64,000 nt of DNA from Molanna angustata (lineage: Eukaryota > Arthropoda > Insecta > Trichoptera > Molannidae), in NCBI GenBank assembly GCA_963576475.1, contig OY754969.1, positions 30,115,726-30,179,725 on the forward strand, given 5' to 3'. How positions within the stretch are numbered: the first letter of the stretch is position 1; every line of letters begins with the position of its first letter. A model generated the notes under the pieces. It ran no database searches. It was not told the DNA's origin and worked only from the letters and a program-made list of their open reading frames with translations. Made by a program: the position numbers and the translations under genes. Below, piece by piece: positions 1 to 11,978 of the stretch.

Positions 1-3000
1 AGAGACTAATATGAATCACGCATGGTTTCATTTTTATTGAAATTATTGAAAATCCCTAGAAATGAAAATCAGCATCACAATTCCGTTATATCGAAAATAC
101 AAATGGTCTTGTAAATGGTCATTGTTTTGTGGAAACAATAACTAGACTTTTTCTGCTTTCTTGCCTCTTCCTAGATCATTTGGATATTCCCTTTTATACC
201 CTTCTAGTACGCAATCTCCACGACTTTCCGTTTTGAGCCATCTTCGCATCAGCATATCTGTTCACCATCCATCACGTATATAGTTAAAAAAACATACTAA
301 AACAGTTTATTTGTCAAATCATACCAAAATTATATTAAAACTATTGTTCTTATAAACACAGTAGTCAGTAAATAATTTGGCTTACATATATGGATTTCTA
401 TTGAATGAAAAGTAAATGGCCGCTCCGCAGCCTTAGATCTTTGACGACCGGGTGCTCTCTTTACAGTCGTAAGCAATTATTTAATTGAAAATATTAATGG
501 AGTAATTTGTCAGTCGTCGACAGTGCTATAAATTCGTTGCAAACTGCCAAGTGTCAGGGCATCGGCTACACGTTGGAGATCCAAGCCGTGTTCTCGGAGA
601 TTAGGTACAATAAACTATTGAGAGAGATAATATTATATTTATAGAGGAATACGTATGAGGAAGACCCAGACACTTCCCTATTATGCTGAGAATAATTCGA
701 GATTGTAATCAACAACTTGGGAAATTTCTTGAAACGAATTTAACAGCGATGATCTCTTGAAAACCTAACACAGTGATCAAATGATGAGGACACCTATATC
801 TCTTGTTGGTTCAATTTATCTTATAAACCGATTGTCAAGGTATTATTAATTCTTTTTGATGTTGTTCCAAATCAGATTCTAGTTCCAAAAAACGCGCCAT
901 TTGTGAATCAAGTATATTTTAAGGTATTTAAAGTTAAATTAAAGTGGATATATTTTATAAATATTCCAATGAATTCATTAAATTAATATTTTTCCACAAA
1001 TTCGATTTATTGAGACCAAAATCTCGCGCCGATTTAATTCGACATTTATAGCTACATAATCTAGATCGAATAATACGTGAATATTGTGTCACCTTATAAT
1101 TCTAAAACCAGATATTAGAAAAATCGACCAAATCTAGCTTTGAATTGGTGTTTTTCATAGACATCATCTTAAAATTGTATTCAGAAATGCTTCATCCAAC
1201 TGTCGATTGCTTCGAGAGAATTTATTTCTCTCTAAAATGAGCGAGATTTGTATGGCCAGGTCTATATTTTTCATGTTTTTTCAACTTTGAAGTCAAAAAA
1301 CACCAATTTAGTGCCTTCGCAGCTTAATATTACATATAATATGAAGTAAATCAGAATTTGGAGAGGAACATTTAGTGTGTATGTGTGTGTTTCTGTTTAA
1401 GAAAATATAAAAAAGTTTATCCCCACAAAACTTTTATACTCAAAATTTTTAATGTTTGTTTCAGTCAGGGGCTATCAACATTGGAATTTTGATTACATTT
1501 TTCCATATATCTTAAAAATCAAGAAGCTGGAACGCTGAAAATTTGTATAAAATATGTACGAATACAATATCTCGAAATTTTTTCACGATAATGTTCCAGG
1601 GTTCCTCAAAATTCAATTATAAAAAAAAATATGATTAATTTATGTGTTCAACTGCATATGTTTCCATTTTTATTTAAATTTGGAAAAAACGCTGAAATAT
1701 TAAAATATTTATGAATCCAATTAGATAAGTTATTTTTATATAAAAAGTTTGAACTATCTGGTAGTATCTCAATCTTTTTTAATCCAACCTTTTAACATTT
1801 TTTTTAAATTTAATTTAGTGACGATATCGTTTCATACAATTTGTATGACAAAATACATAATATCAAAGGGGACTCTTAATAATTTGATACTTTATCTTCA
1901 TACATACCATCAAGCTTGTTTATATATTCAGAGTAGGAAAAAATAAGTGACTTCTACACTATCCTAACTTGACATATGTGTTGTATAAGAAAACAAAATA
2001 TTAAATAATTTAAGATATTGTTTGGTATGTAATGTTCAACCATACTTGTAGAATACATTGTGTTACATGTTACTAGTAGAATAATCAATCTAATCATTCT
2101 AAATAGACCATAACACGTAGTTTTGTAATTAAACTGTCACTCAACAATAAATTTAAAGTGAAGACTAATTAAACAATTTAAGCTATTTAAAGCCCTGCTT
2201 TTAACTGTTGTTAGTTCAACATAATCTATTATTATGGAGGAGGTAAGAAATATAGCCCCATCACATGTTTCTGTACTATAGTACATAGCTGTTGATCAGT
2301 TACATACAAAAAAACTATATTTATTTTCTGTTTTTGTTTTTCAATTTACATTAGGAAAAATAATGAATAATTTGATATTTTATACCTACCTTTGAAAAGG
2401 ATAAGGTACATAAAAAATTAATACAAATTATTCGATTTCAATAAATTCAAAATGTGAAATTTTGAGAATAATCAAACATTCAACACAATATTTTACTTTT
2501 TTACTTTTACTTACGATAAAACTTCACACTAAAAACTCATCACAAATAAAAAATATAAATACATTAATTCAGGATTAGGATAAAAAAAGAAAATAAGTAT
2601 AAAAAATATATTTTAAAAAAGAAAAAAATATAAACATTAAAAATAAATATAAGGTAATACATTGTTTGGAAAATAACGACAAAAATCATTTTAAACGTAT
2701 TTCTTTGCCATACTTAATGAGAATTCAGATATTTTGAGAAAGTAATAAGTAGGTAGGTATATGAAATTTTTCAAGAGAAATATGTATAATAAAACATACA
2801 AAAATGTATTAAAATAACATTTTAATTAAAAAACATTGTTAAAAAAAGATAAATATCAAAAAGTAGGTATTAAATATCAAATTTATAGTACCTACTTAAT
2901 GAAAATGAATGCAACTACAAAATCAATTCCAACGAAATGCAGTACAAAATCAGTTCCGTACTATATCGAACGGAATTTTTACTTGATACAATACAATGGT

Positions 3001-3249
3001 TGACATCTTGGGATTGTATAATAAATAATGTACACAGTGCAGTCATTAGTTAGTGTAGAACGAGAAGATGCAGATGGGTTATCATTAGTGGGGTTAATTG
3101 AATTACTTGGGGTCATAATAACCCGCAGGAGCAGGAAAGGAAAGGAAAGGGGTATGTAAGTGAAGAGAAGGGGATTGCTGATAAGCAACGAAGTCATCGC
3201 CTCGAATATCAACGAAGGACTCGGTAGGTAATAAGTACCTACATATTTA
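1..3249. other. A+T-rich stretch without recognisable gene
   Basis: No open reading frame longer than about 80 codons and none resembling a known family. A slightly G+C-richer patch at about 415-620 has no coding frame I recognise. The rest is A+T-rich with homopolymer runs. Either old decayed repeat or intergenic/intronic DNA; the sequence does not decide. Confidence 0.6.
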
Positions 3250-3372
3250 AATCTAAATTTATTTATTTATCTTTTTGTATATACTATAAACAAATATACT
3301 GCACACTTGCAACCGTATTGCCACTAGGCAATTTCTTCCAACCACCCAACTAGTTTACTTTTAAATAAATTA
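3250..3372 (-). mobile_element. CR1-like LINE, 3' tail fragment
   Basis: Read on the minus strand this ends in repeated TAAA units and carries the stem-loop TTGCC-ACTA-GGCAA at 3317-3332. The same arrangement (GGTTGGAAG, then stem-loop, then A+T-rich tail with TAAA units) recurs at 8.96, 23.7, 23.9, 29.7, 56.0 and 60.2 kb. At 24 and 60 kb it lies just downstream of reverse-transcriptase C-terminal sequence, which identifies it as the 3' end of a non-LTR retrotransposon. No coding sequence remains in this copy. Confidence 0.6.
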
Positions 3373-3484
3373 ATCAATGTCGCCGGCTTTGATATGGAAC
3401 ATAAATATTCGGGTCTTTAGCGATTCGGGTCTATTTAATATTTTGTTTTTATTTGTTGGAAATTCACAGAATGTATTAACTTGT

Positions 3485-3656
3485 ATTTTTTTTAATGAAT
3501 ATGTCCTTATTAAACAAGTACATATATATCTTGCCTAAAATAAGCATAAATGCTTGTGCTATAGGTGAACGAAATCGGTCGTGGCAGGATTTGAACCCGC
3601 GACCACTGGATTACTAACCCAGCGCGCTAACCGCTCTTCCATCGACCCATCTAAAA
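3485..3656 (-). mobile_element. SINE family 1 (tRNA-Thr-like head)
   Basis: The minus strand carries a tRNA-like head at 3587-3652. It has a D-arm-like part, an anticodon stem CTGGG/TCCAG with loop TTAGTAA (anticodon AGT, Thr) and a T-arm with GGTTCAAATCC, which is the pol III B box. A shared body follows (GCACAAGCATTTAT, then CTTATTTTAGG, then ACAAGGACATATTCAT) and an A-rich tail. Copies at 9.2, 11.8 and 58.7 kb share head, body and tail, so this is a dispersed pol III SINE and not a single tRNA gene. It needs LINE reverse transcriptase in trans. Confidence 0.85.
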
Positions 3657-4789
3657 TATGTATAACAAATAGAATAACAAGAAATTGATTAAACAATACA
3701 TTAATACAACTCATAATAAATTAAAAAATTATAATTAATTGAATATTTGATGCACATTTTTAACAACTTACGTATGGAATTTCATCATGCATAAACATTA
3801 TGTAATTTTATTTGTTGTTTAAGGATAAAACTATACTTAGAAAGGACATTTATACGATTTATTACATATGTATATCTCAATAAAGACTTTTTTTTTAAAT
3901 AGAAGCATGCTAATTAACTCGAAATATCAGACCATGTAAGCAGATCTCAGGGTAGATAAAGACAATGATATGTTTAAATAAATCATCTCTAGCAGATTCA
4001 TTTTTTTAATATCTACGGCTGTAACTCATTAATGATATTCAATCTTTTCTCGACGCTTTTCGCTGTGCTCAATTTTTGTTAATAAATGATTCAAAATTTG
4101 ACATTTTTAGTTGTCTTCAAGAACCATGATACGTTGTATCTATATGGTGTAAAAGTAGGACTGAACTGTCGCTGAAAATTGTTTAAATACATACAAAAAA
4201 CCTGTCAATGGCGGTCCTAAGCCCTCCTAAGCGCTTGGGTTTCCAGTTTCTATAATAATGAATATTTTAAAATCACCATCAGCTATAAGTTCAGTCAGTT
4301 TAACGTAGATTTTATGATAACCCTTTTGCAATATGAAATATATTGCCCATAAAACGATCTTTGCACCTTGTACTTATGATAATCTGAAGAATACAAAGAC
4401 GTCAGTTTTGCGAATCAACCGAGAAATTAAGAGTCGAGAAATTTATGTTTTATAAATATTTGTATTATTTACTCTTCTTTACAAACATACATACCATCAC
4501 GGAATATTCCACAATGTGGGGTAAACAGAGACGAGTGTGCGGGTGTGCATCACATCAGTAAATGAAGCTTGACAAAGTATATGTATACTATATGTATATA
4601 ATAAATAACATTTACTTATGGAAGTCATCATAGAACTAAAAATATTATTTTTTTATCTAGAAAGATTTTGTTTCGTGCTCTCTATAATTTTCATGATAAA
4701 TTTAATAATAGCCTCATTTTTCATTCTCGGAGTTTTATAATGATTTTTTTTCCAATTTGTATCGCAAGCACACACAAGATTTGAATGTC
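3657..4789. other. A+T-rich stretch without recognisable feature
   Basis: No coding frame, tRNA-like sequence or clear terminal repeat was seen. I found no match to the other repeats of this window. Confidence 0.5.
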
Positions 4790-5235
4790 CAGCACAATTT
4801 CGCCTTTATTGGTGGCTGTGCCCTTATTAAAACGATTGAGTTGTGGCCAACGAAATACTTTTCTCTACCAAGTCACTCTATAAAGTATCAAAATTTTGTA
4901 AGGAAAATTTTTCATCATTTAGGTACATGATATGAGTTTTGTTAAAAAATTTTATTACGAAAACTTCATTGTTCTTCAAAGCCATTTTATGAAAGTGATT
5001 TGCCTTTTTACCAAATGAAAATATCAAATTTTAGGTCTCCTGTGCTTGAGGTCACTTTGAAATACATACACACGGATACATCGTGATGAAACTTTCAGAA
5101 TACAATCTCAACATGATACTAGTAAATAATCTGCAATAAAAAATAACCTTCAAAAATATTGTGAATTCATTGCTCCCTACTATACTTACAGTGATTTAGC
5201 CGTACTATACCCTTGGGGTTGTGAGGAGTGAAAAT
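4790..5235 (+). repeat. Dispersed repeat family Q, copy 1
   Basis: Shares ordered blocks with 15395-15940 (opposite strand) and 60790-61740. These are a block around CAAAATTTTGTAAGGAAAAT, one around ACAATCTCAACATGATACTA, one around AATCTGCAATAAAAAATAAC, and an end block with a short G+C-rich CCTTGGGG motif beside GAGGAGTG. No coding capacity and no tRNA-like head. The class is unknown; a non-autonomous DNA element or a decayed LINE 3' region would both fit. Confidence 0.6.
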
Positions 5236-7189
5236 AGAAAGGTTTACCTGCGAAATCCATATATTAACATACTACTAATACTTATTCATTTCTTTTTAAG
5301 TTTGCATGTTCTTTTAGTTCATTGTAATAATCCCATTTGTAAACTTCTTGTAAATAATCAATATATTTTCTTAGAATTTTATAACACTACCATTATATAC
5401 TTACATTCCTACTTATTTTTACATATAATAAATAACTTGGTCGTCCAATAAACTGGACCAATCATATATCAACAAATAAATATTAATTTATTAATGTGTT
5501 CAACCTGTATTTTTTGCGCTTGAATAAAGCAAATACATTATCAATAATACGAGTCAATGTGAATTGCAGCATTCCTATACAACTAGTATGCAAGTATCTC
5601 ATTTGAGATATACGAAACAAAACGCATCTATGGAAGGTATGTAAATATGGTAATAAAATAATATTTTTACTATTATTATTATTATTGTAAATGGCTAGTT
5701 TCGTATTCGTTTACAGTTTGTAGGTAATAAGGAAGTAGCAAAAGGCGAACCTTATAGAAATATCACGATAAATATTGGTATAATGATTTAAACTTTAAAC
5801 GATGTAAAGATGATATTGCATAAAAATAATAAGGTAAGGTTCTCAAATTCCTTTTTGTATTTATTGAATAGTGAAGAGTATTTCGATTCTTGGTCATGGA
5901 TTTTAAATTAAATTCTGTCATTGGTTTGTTTTGAGAATTGAATAACACCTTAATCTTTGAGTACCGATTTTGAAACTGGTGATTTTAAGGAATTTAAATT
6001 TTGAACGGTGTTACTTCAGCGTCATGTTTCAGCAAAAGCATGACAAGCTTGTAATTGAAAGACCATATGATCGCCCATGTGAATACGAAGCCAAGACCAA
6101 GATAATAAATGACCAAGACCATTAAGACCCACCCCAGTCATGCTAGGTATTTCCTCAATACTTAAACTTTTGCAGAATATTATATTCTCAGACCATAGGT
6201 CGCATTGTGTCGTAAAGTTATTATTTGGAATATTCTTGTATTTACATTTTTTGCTGTAACTCAGCGAGCTTCCGATGGTATCCAGAAACCTGTTGTCTAA
6301 AATCGAAAACCCGTAACTTTATTTACAGGAAAAATAAATCTCGGAGCATTAATGAATAATAACAAATTATCGATATTTTTACTACAACCCATTTGTTTCA
6401 ATTCTTGGAAAATAATAAAGCAGAAGAGTAAATATTTGGTGGCTTTGTACTAAAATATATTTAATTAGATCGTATCAGACGAGAGTTTCCACATCCTGGA
6501 ATTCGATAAAATTATAAATTCCTATTATTGGTTCTAACGATATTCGCTAAAAATATAATAAACAAAAATACCAAATTATTACATTTCCGTGTACCGGCGA
6601 TGGTTAGCGCAGACATGGAGAAAATCACGTAGGAGAGAATTCAAGTTTTATCTCCTTGTTGATCACAACTCTTACTAGAGAGACTTATCGTTAATCATTG
6701 TCCTAGAAGGCGGAAGCTGTGAACAGTATTACTCAAGGAGATCTCCGCTCTCACGGTACAAGTATACGTCGTCCATTTACTATATTAATCTTCTTTAAAT
6801 TAATGAAATGATATACAGAATAAGTGTGTGGTAAAAAGGATATGAAGAGTGCGTGTCATTTATCTTAAAATATGAAATTAAAAAATGACGAATGCATGTA
6901 GAATAATCTCTCATTCACAAATTGTATACTTATAAACTGAGAAAAATTGCATCAATCCCTTCAATCTTGTTTCTCATTGGTCTCGTGACTGAGGATAGCA
7001 GGTACACAGGTTAAATCACTCAACGAATTGTGTACTTCGACGAAATACGTGGCATATCAAGTGGCTTTAGTGATTAAGGACCCTATGATGGACTTATAAT
7101 GTCGGTAAGTGTCATCTGTATCTTTTATCCTCCATCATGCTTTTAATTACGACGGCATTGCGCTGTAAACAGATCTGAGGTAGGATGAT
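5236..7189. other. A+T-rich stretch without recognisable feature
   Basis: Only short random-looking open frames. A modest G+C rise at 6590-6770 has no coding or RNA signature I can name. Confidence 0.5.
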
Positions 7190-7335
7190 CCTTTTTTACA
7201 GTTTATTTAATGTGGACACATTGGTTTTCATAACAGTCCTTGGTATTCGCAACATTCTCCGCCAACACCACACCAAGGTGTATGTTCTCTTACTCTCTTG
7301 TAGTAAATGTTTCTTCACTCTGAAGGTAATTCGAA
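7190..7335 (-). pseudogene. RTE-like LINE ORF2 fragment
   Basis: Minus-strand translation over about 7205-7275 gives CWRRMLRIPRTVMKTN. I recognise this as the segment downstream of the polymerase domain in RTE/BovB-type endonuclease-reverse transcriptases (usual form W-RR-LRIPWT--TN). Only about 25 residues are legible before stops and shifts. It lies downstream (on the minus strand) of the fragment at 7635-8045, so it is a separate insertion or a rearranged piece. Confidence 0.55.
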
Positions 7336-7634
7336 AATTTTGTTCCTGATTAAATTCCTGATCCTGATGAATCCTGAAAATTCTAATTAGGTTTTGTGTT
7401 TTTGAGTGACTTATCCGGGTCTATGTCAAATATCCCATTTTCTCTTTATCTCAACTTGTATAATGTTCACAAGCTAAAAACAGAAAAATGTTGGTTTATA
7501 ACGTCTCCGTGCTACTTACATAATGTCTTTGTAAGTGTAATCACATATTCAATTTCCACTAATGTAACTTAAAACGATATCTATGTGTAATTTATGTATG
7601 TAAATTAATATAAGCTCATGTAATTTTATAATAC

Positions 7635-8045
7635 TTACTTCCGATGGCCATACAACTCCGGTAGAGTTTTAGCATCCTGAACAATAGCTTTCCAAGCCTT
7701 CCTGTCAGCTGCAGTGGACTCCCAATCATCACAAGCATTCAGCACGTTCAGATCTCGGGTAACATTGTCCATCAATATCTGCCTTGGTCTTCCCAGAAGT
7801 CTCTTGCCCACAGGGTTATTTTGAAGGATACGTTTTGTGGCTCTTTCTTCCTCTGATCTGAAATATCCAATCCAGGTTAATCTTCTGGACCTGATTTCGC
7901 TGGTGATTAAAGGTTGTCCTGTCAATGCACGAATTTTTTCATTGATTCGTGGTCTCCAGGTACCTGCCGCTATTCCTGGTCTTGGGCCTAATATTTTACC
8001 CAATATCCTGTTTTCAAATGTTAGCAGTCTTTGTCAAACTTTTAT
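7635..8045 (-). pseudogene. RTE-like LINE ORF2 C-terminus
   Basis: An open frame of about 120 residues on the minus strand. It matches the C-terminal tail of RTE-like endonuclease-reverse transcriptases: RRLTWIGYFRS, then a GRPRQ--MDNV block, then DRKAWKAIVQDAKTL, ending in a histidine/arginine-rich stop. The endonuclease and polymerase domains are absent, so this is a 5'-truncated dead copy. A second piece of the same family lies at 52195-52287 on the same strand. Sequence upstream of about 8045 is not recognisable. Confidence 0.8.
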
Positions 8046-8557
8046 AATACAGCACCAATACGAAAAATGAAATGATTTTATGAAAAATGTAAGCTGGATG
8101 TCAGTAGATACACACTTATAAATAAATAAATGTTCATTAAAATGAAAACACTTATAAAATATATATAGAATCTACTTTATAAAATATCTTAAGAACGGAT
8201 AGGTATACCAAAAATATGAGCTGAAAACATATTAATATATATTTATACAATATCTGCAAAAAATAATAACCGTAGATTACGAGATCTGTCTATGTATGGA
8301 AATATTCAGCAAGGATTGGCTGATTTGCAATTCAGATTGGTATTGTGGGCAAATGATAATACTGTCAGTCACTGATTCTTTGACTCTGGTGAGTTTATTG
8401 ATTCCGAGTACTGTACTGTGCCAACCTATACTGAACCTGGTATCTGAATAACATATCATTATTTACTACATAGATACATAAGTATACATATACTTAATTC
8501 AATCAACGCGATAAATGACAATTAACTCTTGTTTATGATATGTGTTTTGTTCTTTTA
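8046..8557. other. A+T-rich stretch without recognisable feature
   Basis: No supported gene, RNA or repeat boundary seen. Confidence 0.5.
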
Positions 8558-8768
8558 TAATAACAATAAACACTTCTTTGCATCCTGAGCAATTGGCGAC
8601 TTCATTGCCATATGGCACATTCATCCAACTAACCAGTGTTTCCAACCCAGAGAAGCAATATTTGCGAGAGAAATGAATTTAAATATTTTTTTCCTCTGCT
8701 GGGGATCAAACACAGGACGCCCGTACAGTTGACAAACGGCTTACCAACTGTGTCACGGGGGTCGGAAT
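8558..8768 (-). mobile_element. SINE family 3 (tRNA-headed, LINE-type tail)
   Basis: The minus strand carries a degenerate tRNA-like head at about 8690-8765 (ACGGCGGT-type start, TTGGTAAGCCGTTT, then a worn B box). A body containing AGCAATATTTGC- and CACTGGTTAGTTGG follows, and then a tail with the TGCCATATGGCA stem-loop at 8605-8617. It matches better copies at 40823-41037, 41107-41284 and 49100-49308. The B box is mutated, so this copy is probably silent. Confidence 0.75.
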
Positions 8769-8909
8769 AATACGGAAACTGTAAAAATCTTGTAAATCTA
8801 ATTTGTTTGACCAAATTTAGCATACATTCTTGATTTCTCAATAAAGTATCAGTTTTAAAGTATCATCATAACCTAACCTAACAACAGGGATTATTGTTGA
8901 TTTGAACCC

Positions 8910-9005
8910 ATAATTTTATTTATTTGTGTAATTTTTTGTACATAATATTCTTATTATGGCCTTATTACCGTAAGGTAATTTCTCCCGACCTGATTATCTT
9001 AAGTA
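8910..9005 (-). mobile_element. CR1-like LINE 3' tail fragment (covarying hairpin)
   Basis: Same minus-strand arrangement as 3250-3372. The stem-loop at 8964-8979 reads TTACC-GTAA-GGTAA, where most copies have TTGCC/GGCAA, so both sides of the stem have changed together. No coding sequence. Confidence 0.55.
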
Positions 9006-9172
9006 ACTCTTTCAGAAGCTTCTGAAGTCACACACTTCTAATCCATACGTTCCTATAATTCCTATATCCCTTCACATCTCATCTATCCCATTTAAATTGT
9101 GTTTTCTTTTGCATGAATTTCTTCAATTATTATTTAACATTATTATCTACATTTATTCTCCATTTATCTCCA

Positions 9173-9357
9173 TTTAGATGGGTCGGTGGCAGAGCGGTTA
9201 GCGCGCTGGGCTAGTAATCCAGTGGTCGCGAGATCGAATCCTGCCTCGACCGATTTCGTTCACCTCCTAAGCACAAGCATTTATTAGCTTATTTTAGGGA
9301 ACGTGGGAAGATGTATATGTACTTGTTTAACAAGGACATATTCATTTAAAAAAAAAA
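9173..9357 (+). mobile_element. SINE family 1 (tRNA-Thr-like head)
   Basis: The tRNA-like head spans about 9179-9251, with anticodon loop CTAGTAA (AGT). The T-loop reads GATCGAATCC, one base off a canonical B box. The family body and a nine-A tail end at 9357. The sequence TATTATCTACATTT occurs at about 9142 and again directly after the tail, but about 20 bases separate the first copy from the head, so it is only a possible target duplication. Confidence 0.85.
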
Positions 9358-9449
9358 TATTATCTACATTTTCTTCTATCATTATTTTTTTTAGTACCTA
9401 AATGTTCGTTTAATTTTAAAATATTTATAATATTTATTAGTGACTGGTA

Positions 9450-10095
9450 GATATTGCCTACGGGCAATAAGTCCGCAACATTATTATGAGTAATGAAATG
9501 AGTAATAAATGAATATTTTTATCATAAATAAAAAAAATAAATTGGAATATTCAGAATATAATTATAAAAATTACGTAAGTTTTTACTACAAATCAGACAG
9601 ATCGATATTTAGTGATTTTTCTCAAAATCTTCTCTTCAGTGAACTGTGAATCAGCAGAGTAAGAAAAATACATTATTATTCTTCTTAGAATAATTGTCGT
9701 ACGAAACTACGAATACTAATTTTAAAAGACAAAAAACCACAATAACTCTCAGAGACTTTATACTCTTTCCCTGAAGAAGACGTGAATGGTTTTGAAAGTG
9801 TTGTACCAGTACAAAGATAGTTATTTTATTCTCACTCCTAAAAAGTTCCCAAACTTATTTTAATCCTTATTTTTATAATGATTATAATATTATGTACCTA
9901 ATCAATTTGATAAATTTTATACAGAAATGAACTTTAAAAACAACCTCAATAAGATTTCTCTTAGCTTATTTTATTTCTCAAGGCAGATTTTTATAGATAT
10001 GAAGATTGTTGACGAAATCACAATTTGAATTTGTTTATTGACATTGAGGCTCCTACTTATATACTAATTATTTTTTCTGAATTGAAAATACTTGG
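9450..10095. other. Non-coding stretch with a LINE-type hairpin
   Basis: A stem-loop of the CR1-like tail type (TTGCC-TACG-GGCAA) is at 9453-9468. Nothing else is legible. Confidence 0.45.
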
Positions 10096-10315
10096 ATAAT
10101 CGAAAGTATTTTGTGTAACGACACTGGAGAGATCATGTAGAAAGGATGATTGCAGAAAGGCTGCCAAAGATTGCAATGCGCGAGATACCAGAGGGACGTC
10201 GACCACCGGGAATACCATCAAAGACAAGGAAGGAGAGCTGAACATCCTCGCCCCAAGACCTGTAAAAACAGTTCCATAAATCTATCAATAAAGGAAGAAG
10301 AAGAAGGAGGAAGCT
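10096..10315 (+). pseudogene. RTE-like LINE ORF2 3' end
   Basis: Translation from about 10119 gives WRDHVERM, ERLPKIAMREIPEGRRPPG and a serine/lysine-rich end. This is the C-terminal tail of the RTE-like family that is better preserved at 21290-22031 (WRDHVARM, NRLPKII--Q, GRPPKRW). It stops at TGA at about 10239 and runs into a GAAGAAGAAG tail at 10292-10310. Only the last 60 or so codons remain. A sister copy lies at 13865-14055 on the other strand. Confidence 0.75.
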
Positions 10316-10334
10316 ACTGTAAGAGTGACTTAAG

Positions 10335-10415
10335 ATAATCAGGTTGGAAGATATTTCCTTATGGTAATAAGGCCACAATTAGTATATTATGTACAAAAAA
10401 TTAATCAAATCAATA
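10335..10415 (+). mobile_element. CR1-like LINE 3' tail fragment
   Basis: Contains GGTTGGAAGATATTTCC, a loop and GGTAATAAGGCC, then an ATTATGTACAAAAAATTA-type tail. This is the plus-strand version of the dispersed LINE tail. The stem is partly broken here. Confidence 0.5.
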
Positions 10416-10636
10416 GATGGGTGCATGGGTAAATAGCATTTTTGCTTATTTTGGGGAATGTATGAGGATGTAGGTATATGTAATTGTTACATTCATTCTT
10501 TAAAAAAAGAAGAAGAATATATATTATATTTATTTACCATAAAAATAACATAATGCAAATTTACATTTTAATATTCACACATAATATCGAAACTTAGACA
10601 AATAATAGACGCATCTCTGTGGTATCCATAGACAAA

Positions 10637-11030
10637 TGGAAACCACAGAGATGCGTATGCTAAGATGATCAGCGGGAGTGTCTCTAGAAGACAAAATAAA
10701 AGTTCATACACTCGCGGAAGCTTAGGAGTGACAGGCATTAACAATAAATTAGAAGAAAGACAATTGAGATGGAATGGTCACATATTAAGAAGACCCGAAA
10801 TCGCACTGTGAACCAAGCTATAGCCGTAGACATCCCCCGACCATCGAATAGGGGAAGACCAAAAAATACATGGATGGCGTAAAGGAGTTCCCAATTGATG
10901 AGACAAGAATTGACATCGGAGGCGGCCCAGAACCGAAGAATGTACAGCCTGAGGACGAGGAGAGCTGACTCCAACAGTCTTCATAGACGATAAGTTGGGA
11001 AGAAGCCAGGAAGAAGAAGAAAAGAAACTT
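10637..11030 (+). pseudogene. RTE-like LINE ORF2 C-terminal fragment
   Basis: Frames read RMLRWSAGVS at about 10650, then ERQLRWNGHILRRPE, AVDIPRPSNRGRPKNTWM and a tail with basic residues. These are the conserved tail blocks of endonuclease-reverse-transcriptase LINEs. Stops and at least two frameshifts break it. It ends in a GAAGAAGAAG run at about 11008-11022. A 15-base inverted repeat at 10609-10623 and 10642-10656 sits at its 5' edge. Confidence 0.75.
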
Positions 11031-11795
11031 TAAAATAAACAAAGTGAATTGCAAATATCAAAATTTTGAAAATATTTTAAAAAATTCTTCGAAAATATAG
11101 AAAAGTATGGACGCTCAAGTTCCTTTGGATAATGTATTATGGGGAATCAATGACAATAACATTAAAAATATATCCGCAAAGCAACGTCCATGACATTGAA
11201 ATTCAGTTTCAGAAGACGTGTCATGCTGTCTACTGACCAGGTAGGTGCCTATTATGTTAATTAAATTGATTCGGCTTAACTACCAATAAATTGTAATCAA
11301 TATATTCCATTTTCACAAATAAACATATAACACAGATTATATGATTATCACTTAAATAAAAATATAAAAATTCATTTGTCCACCTGTTTAGTAACCGCAA
11401 CGAAAGAATTCATTTTATTATTATTAAGAAGAAAAAAATCGTAAGACCATTCTCTTGAGACTCGATTTTCTGCATCTTTGCAATGTAGCAGTATTATAAA
11501 CTTGATGGGAGGCGGCAAAATAAAAATTGTGGAAACAAATAGATGAGACCTCTTTGAACTAATTGGTTATAGATCGCAAAAACTTTCCAGCACACCATAC
11601 ACTCTCTTCTCAACTCCTTTCAAACTGCGGCCAGGAGGACAGCCTCCCGGATTGTTGGCCCTATAAGTCTGATCTGGTTGGTCCAGCTTGTTGGTATCCT
11701 CCCTCGGGCTTTTTTTCCTGAAGTATTTCCAACCGACTATTGTTATTTTTTCCAAACAATATACAGCAGTGGAAGTAATAAATATAATAGATGGG
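11031..11795. other. Non-coding stretch with G+C-richer patch
   Basis: The patch at 11570-11730 has an open minus-strand frame of about 99 codons with a proline-rich, basic composition. The frame runs into the neighbouring SINE, so it is not a gene. The patch may be LINE debris; I cannot assign it. Confidence 0.4.
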
Positions 11796-11978
11796 TGTTT
11801 AGATGGGTAGTGGCAGAGCGGTAAGCGCGCTGGGTTAGTCCTATAATCCAGTGGTCGCGAGTACAAATCCTGCCACGACCGTTTTCTTTCACATATAGAT
11901 CAAACATTTATACTTAGTTTAGGGAATGTATGAGGATGTGTAATATGTTTCAAGTACACATTCATCATTTTAAAAAAA
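11796..11978 (+). mobile_element. SINE family 1 (tRNA-Thr-like head)
   Basis: The head has the family sequence with a short insertion in the anticodon region (TTAGTCCTATAATCC in place of TTAGTAATCC) and a B box reading GTACAAATCC. Body and A-rich tail end at about 11978. The words GATGGGTGTTTAGATGGGTAG just 5' of the head suggest a small duplication of the 5' end. Confidence 0.8.

Noticed and set aside
3587..3652. tRNA-Thr(AGT) gene (also at 9179, 11799, 58720)
   Set aside because: All copies share the same downstream body and A-rich tail, and the acceptor and D arms are imperfect, so they are SINE heads and not cellular tRNA genes.
9142..9370. Target duplication TATTATCTACATTT around the SINE at 9.2 kb
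   Set aside because: About 20 bases of non-SINE sequence separate the left copy from the head, and A+T-rich words recur by chance; left as possible only.
11567..11866. 99-codon minus-strand open frame
   Set aside because: It runs into the head of a SINE, so it cannot be a conserved gene.
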